64,000 nt of DNA. Source: Methanolapillus africanus (GTDB lineage: Archaea; Halobacteriota; Methanosarcinia; Methanosarcinales; Methanosarcinaceae). Below are positions 61,520-64,000 of this stretch, piece by piece. The notes under the pieces were generated by a model, which was not told the origin of the DNA, searched no databases, and saw nothing but the letters and a program-made list of their open reading frames with translations. The stretch is taken from the NCBI RefSeq assembly GCF_032714475.1, contig NZ_JAWDKD010000018.1:248001-312000 (forward strand), written 5' to 3'. Made by a program: the position numbers and the translations under genes. The first letter of the stretch is position 1. Every line of letters begins with the position of its first letter.

Positions 61520-61664
61520 AGAAAAACCTCAGTGAGAAAAAACACAATACAAAACAGTAACAGTAAACAATAACAGTCAACAATAAAAGAAACCTTGTAA
61601 AAGAAAAATGAAATTGAAATCTTATTTCAATTTCCGAAAGCCGAACCGGCGAAATCAAAAACCG

Positions 61665-61802
61665 TTATCTGGCTTCGATTTTCTTCCGGGTGGTCGGGCG
61701 TCTTTTCACAAGAATCCGGTGGCCGCAGTATGAACAGCGGACGCCTGACGTCTCATAGTCGATATCGATTTCTCTTTTACATTGGGTACAATAGTAAGAC
61801 AT
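61665..61802 (-). CDS. rpoP: RNA polymerase subunit P (Rpo12)
   Basis: A 45-residue protein with two zinc-binding pairs, YYCTQCKREI and VRCSYCGHRI, and the basic tail LVKRRPTTRKKIEAR. It matches archaeal RpoP/Rpo12, which bridges the large subunits. GGAGGGTGA lies just before the ATG. It follows eL43. Confidence 0.96.
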   Translation of the reverse strand: MSYYCTQCKREIDIDYETSGVRCSYCGHRILVKRRPTTRKKIEAR

Positions 61803-61895
61803 ATTCACCCTCCTGATTGAAATGATTTAAAAAAAGAACAAAAAAATAAAGAAAAGGAAAAGACGAACGGCCGTTCATCTTCTTTATTTTTTGAA

Positions 61896-62237
61896 TTAAT
61901 ATTCGTCTTCCTGTTCCTCTTCGTCAAGGAAAGCGTAGTGGTATTTGGAGGCGCTGTCGGAGAGCGCGTTTTTCATTGTGTTTTGGAAAGTCTTTCCGAC
62001 GGCGGTCTGCGGAATAAAGGTACCGCCGGCAAACTTGTAACCGCATTTGCGGCATTCCCAGATACCGGTCCCGATTCTTCTGACGGACGGCATGTCGCAT
62101 TTCGCACAGGTGTGCGGTGCGTGTGTGCGGATTTCAAGGTCCGCCACTAACTTTCTGTCTTTTCTGCCGTATCTCACACCAAATCTGCCTGCAGATCTGG
62201 AAACTTTTCCCTTTCTGACATTTTTCTTAGCTGCCAT
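61896..62237 (-). CDS. rpl37ae: Large ribosomal subunit protein eL43 (L37Ae)
   Basis: A 113-residue protein: basic N-terminus GKVSRSAGRFGVRYGRKDRK, zinc ribbon HTCAKCDMPSV...GIWECRKCGYKFAGGTF. The C-terminus carries an unusual acidic tail (FLDEEEQEDEY) about 20 residues beyond the typical end. The start is ATG 62237 after GGTGA. It is part of the exosome operon. Confidence 0.95.
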   Translation of the reverse strand: MAAKKNVRKGKVSRSAGRFGVRYGRKDRKLVADLEIRTHAPHTCAKCDMPSVRRIGTGIWECRKCGYKFAGGTFIPQTAVGKTFQNTMKNALSDSASKYHYAFLDEEEQEDEY

Positions 62238-62346
62238 AATGTTCACCAATCAATAATTTGTAATAAATTTAATCATAATTTTGTTACTGTAAACGTAAAA
62301 ATCGTTGTCGTTATAATAAATTCAGACGATTTATAACCGAGCAGAT

Positions 62347-63141
62347 TCAACTTCTTACAGAGAGATTGAATAAATATCTTTCCCTTAATTCAGCCGCCTT
62401 GTCTCGTCCGAGATTGACCATCTCAAAAACTTGCGCCGGGGTCAAAGCTTCCGAACCGCTCTTCTGCATACCGGAAAGCGCACCTTCCTTGTTGGTAATG
62501 ACGGTGAGCTTCGTGCCGCACACTTGTCCTTCGTCCAGCGTCGGGTCAAGCATCAGCTGGCCGCCGACGTTGACAACGGTCACACCGACCGGATAATCTT
62601 GAATCGGCAACGGCATCGACGGGAAGCCGGTTTTTTCATCCGCCGGAACGGTCGTGGTCATGAGCGCCGCAATCGCGCCGAGGCTGGAAGCGTCGACCAA
62701 GTTGCCCGCGTCGTTGATGACGCTGATGTCGACAAAAACCATCCACACCAACTCGCCTTCTTTAATGCAAAGCTTCGCCAGGTCGATGGAATGAGATTCA
62801 CGGATTCCGCGGTCCACAATCCGGGCCATTTCAATGGATTCTTCTTTGGGCGGTCCCGGTTCAAAGTCGGGTGACGCCAGCGGATTCATTTCCATACCGG
62901 TCATGATGATGCCCTTGTCCGGGTCGTCCGGGAACGGGGTGCCTTTTTGAAGTTTAATGCCGACGATCACTTTCGTTTCGCCGTATTTAACATAAGCGGA
63001 ACCTTCGGCTTTGGCGATAACATTCGTTTTCACCGAAATGTCGCGCATCTCAAAGAAGCCGCGGCCATCGGCACGCTTGCCTTCGATCACTAAGTTGTGA
63101 ATAAAATCTTTCTTTAAAGCGGAAATCACTTCATTGCTCAT
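62347..63141 (-). CDS. rrp42: Exosome core subunit Rrp42
   Basis: The non-catalytic RNase PH-like subunit that alternates with Rrp41 in the hexameric ring of the archaeal exosome. The 264-residue protein has GKRADGRGFFEMRDISVKTN, GSAYVKYGETKVIVGIKLQK, VWMVFVDISVINDAGNLVDA and VGGQLMLDPTLDEGQVCGTK. The start is ATG 63141; the overlapping GTG at 63150 is an alternative. It directly follows rrp41. Confidence 0.95.
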   Translation of the reverse strand: MSNEVISALKKDFIHNLVIEGKRADGRGFFEMRDISVKTNVIAKAEGSAYVKYGETKVIVGIKLQKGTPFPDDPDKGIIMTGMEMNPLASPDFEPGPPKEESIEMARIVDRGIRESHSIDLAKLCIKEGELVWMVFVDISVINDAGNLVDASSLGAIAALMTTTVPADEKTGFPSMPLPIQDYPVGVTVVNVGGQLMLDPTLDEGQVCGTKLTVITNKEGALSGMQKSGSEALTPAQVFEMVNLGRDKAAELRERYLFNLSVRS

Positions 63142-63146
63142 GAAAA

Positions 63147-64000
63147 TCACTGCTCCTCATCGTCTGCGTCGTCGTCTTCATCTTTGGTTTGACAGGCCGC
63201 TTGACCTTCTGTGTCGCCGGCGTCGTCAAAATCATCGTCTTCCAAAACGATAACTTCAAGATCGTCGTCGGTGATTTCAATGATGTCGATTTCGTCATCC
63301 GTCACTTCAATAATATCAATTTCATCGTCAAACTCGGCAACGATATCGATTTCGTCGTCGCTTTCAACAATAAAGACGTCGGCGTCCGCTTCATCCGCGT
63401 CGTCCAAAACGTCTTCAACGATGCCTTCAACAAATTCGTTTAAGCTGTCTTCGCTTTCGAAAAGACCGGCTGCCAAATCGGCGTCGCCGGCGTCAAGAGA
63501 TTCTTCGTATTTTTTAATCAATTCGGAAACGCCTTTGGCCAACCGCTCGGAAACGTTGTTCACGAATTCTTCAATGTCTTCGTCGGTCATCGCAATGTCT
63601 TCGACGTCGTCGCCGCACTCACAAGCGCAGGCGCCGTCTTCAATAACGATGGTTTCTTCAACCGTTTCATCGAAATTACCGTCCGCCACGAACTTTTCCA
63701 TAAGGGCGGCTTTTTGGATTTCAAGAACTTGGCGGCATCCTTTTTGAACAAGCTCCATCGCTTCTTCAAATTCGCTCGGCGTCAAGTGTCCGTCCATCTG
63801 AACCAATGTAATTTTGCCGTCTTCCGTCATCGCAATCGGCAAATCGGCTTCGCCGTAGTTGTCTTCCGGCTTGTTCAAATCCAAAACGATTTTGCCGCCA
63901 ACTTTTCCGACGGCGCAGGCGGAAACGAGGCCGCGGATCGGGATACCGGCGTCAACGAGCGCCAACGACGCCGCGTTGATGGCGGCCGTCCGGGTGCCGG
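63147..64000 (-). CDS. rrp41: Exosome catalytic subunit Rrp41 with a long acidic tail (N-terminus cut by window edge)
   Basis: The frame runs off the right edge, so the N-terminal half is missing. The visible part starts TRTAAINAASLALVDAGIPI, then RGLVSACAVGKVGGKIVLDL, DLPIAMTEDGKITLVQMDGH and LTPSEFEEAMELVQKGCRQV, the end of the RNase PH fold. About 165 further residues follow, extremely rich in Asp/Glu, including near-repeats of DDEIDIIE and a CACECGDD cluster. Rrp41 phosphorolytically degrades RNA 3'-5'. Such an extension is not part of the usual fold; I recall long Rrp41 proteins in Methanosarcina, which would support that affiliation. Confidence 0.93.
   Translation of the reverse strand, partial: GTRTAAINAASLALVDAGIPIRGLVSACAVGKVGGKIVLDLNKPEDNYGEADLPIAMTEDGKITLVQMDGHLTPSEFEEAMELVQKGCRQVLEIQKAALMEKFVADGNFDETVEETIVIEDGACACECGDDVEDIAMTDEDIEEFVNNVSERLAKGVSELIKKYEESLDAGDADLAAGLFESEDSLNEFVEGIVEDVLDDADEADADVFIVESDDEIDIVAEFDDEIDIIEVTDDEIDIIEITDDDLEVIVLEDDDFDDAGDTEGQAACQTKDEDDDADDEEQ

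Overview
The window is from a methanogenic archaeon, most likely in or near the Methanosarcinaceae. Archaeal markers include the exosome operon (Rrp41-Rrp42), eukaryote-type ribosomal proteins (eL31, eL39, eS19, eL43, LX), prefoldin alpha, aIF6, a Kae1-Bud32 fusion, Brix and Pcc1 proteins, a GHMP-type shikimate kinase, TATA boxes and GGAGGTGA-type ribosome binding sites. Methanogen markers are methanogenesis marker protein 11, a His-rich CfbA-type chelatase (coenzyme F430) and an AksA-type homocitrate synthase (coenzyme B). None of the genes called here ends in TAG, and the one in-frame TAG lies inside a transposase. That pattern fits an organism that decodes UAG as pyrrolysine. Genes are moderately GC-rich; intergenic DNA is very AT-rich and full of repeats.

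Layout. 1-6 kb: end of an MFS exporter, two chagasin-like lipoproteins, thiM-thiE, apt and a ThsB-like TIR protein. 6-13 kb: a CobT-like protein, amt-glnK, small secreted or hypothetical proteins, and a CTP synthase that lacks its glutaminase nucleophile. 14-18 kb: an information-processing operon on the minus strand (eS19, PDCD5, PP-loop ATPase, eL39, eL31, aIF6, LX, prefoldin alpha). 18-26 kb: purA, an AT-rich secreted protease pair, ZPR1, SepF, a PUA protein and a proton-pumping pyrophosphatase. 27-32.3 kb: satD and a DUF3307 gene separated by a 3,758-bp transposon with perfect 18-bp terminal inverted repeats and a 9-bp target duplication. 32.5-43 kb: rdgB, kae1-bud32, shikimate kinase, a PhoU-like regulator, a ClC channel, purT and a probable HEPN protein. 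43-54.8 kb: aksA, a clostridial-type secondary alcohol dehydrogenase, cfbA, a DtxR regulator, a GIN-domain lipoprotein, marker 11, radC, a TudS-like protein and a lone response regulator. 55-64 kb: tRNA-Ala and tRNA-Ile, a UPF0210/ACT pair, then the exosome/ribosome operon running off the right edge.

The most unusual content is a dispersed intergenic repeat family. Its parts are a GC-rich block (GGCGGGCGGCAGG followed by CGCGCGCGTTAYGGC, 17 copies seen), a hairpin whose two arms covary between copies, and arrays of 34-bp or 44-bp direct repeats. Most GC blocks lie just downstream of a gene's stop codon and read in the same direction as that gene. Other points to check are the CTP synthase active-site losses, the amber codon in the transposase, a terminator-like hairpin in the pyrG leader, and 29-bp palindromic iterons before satD.
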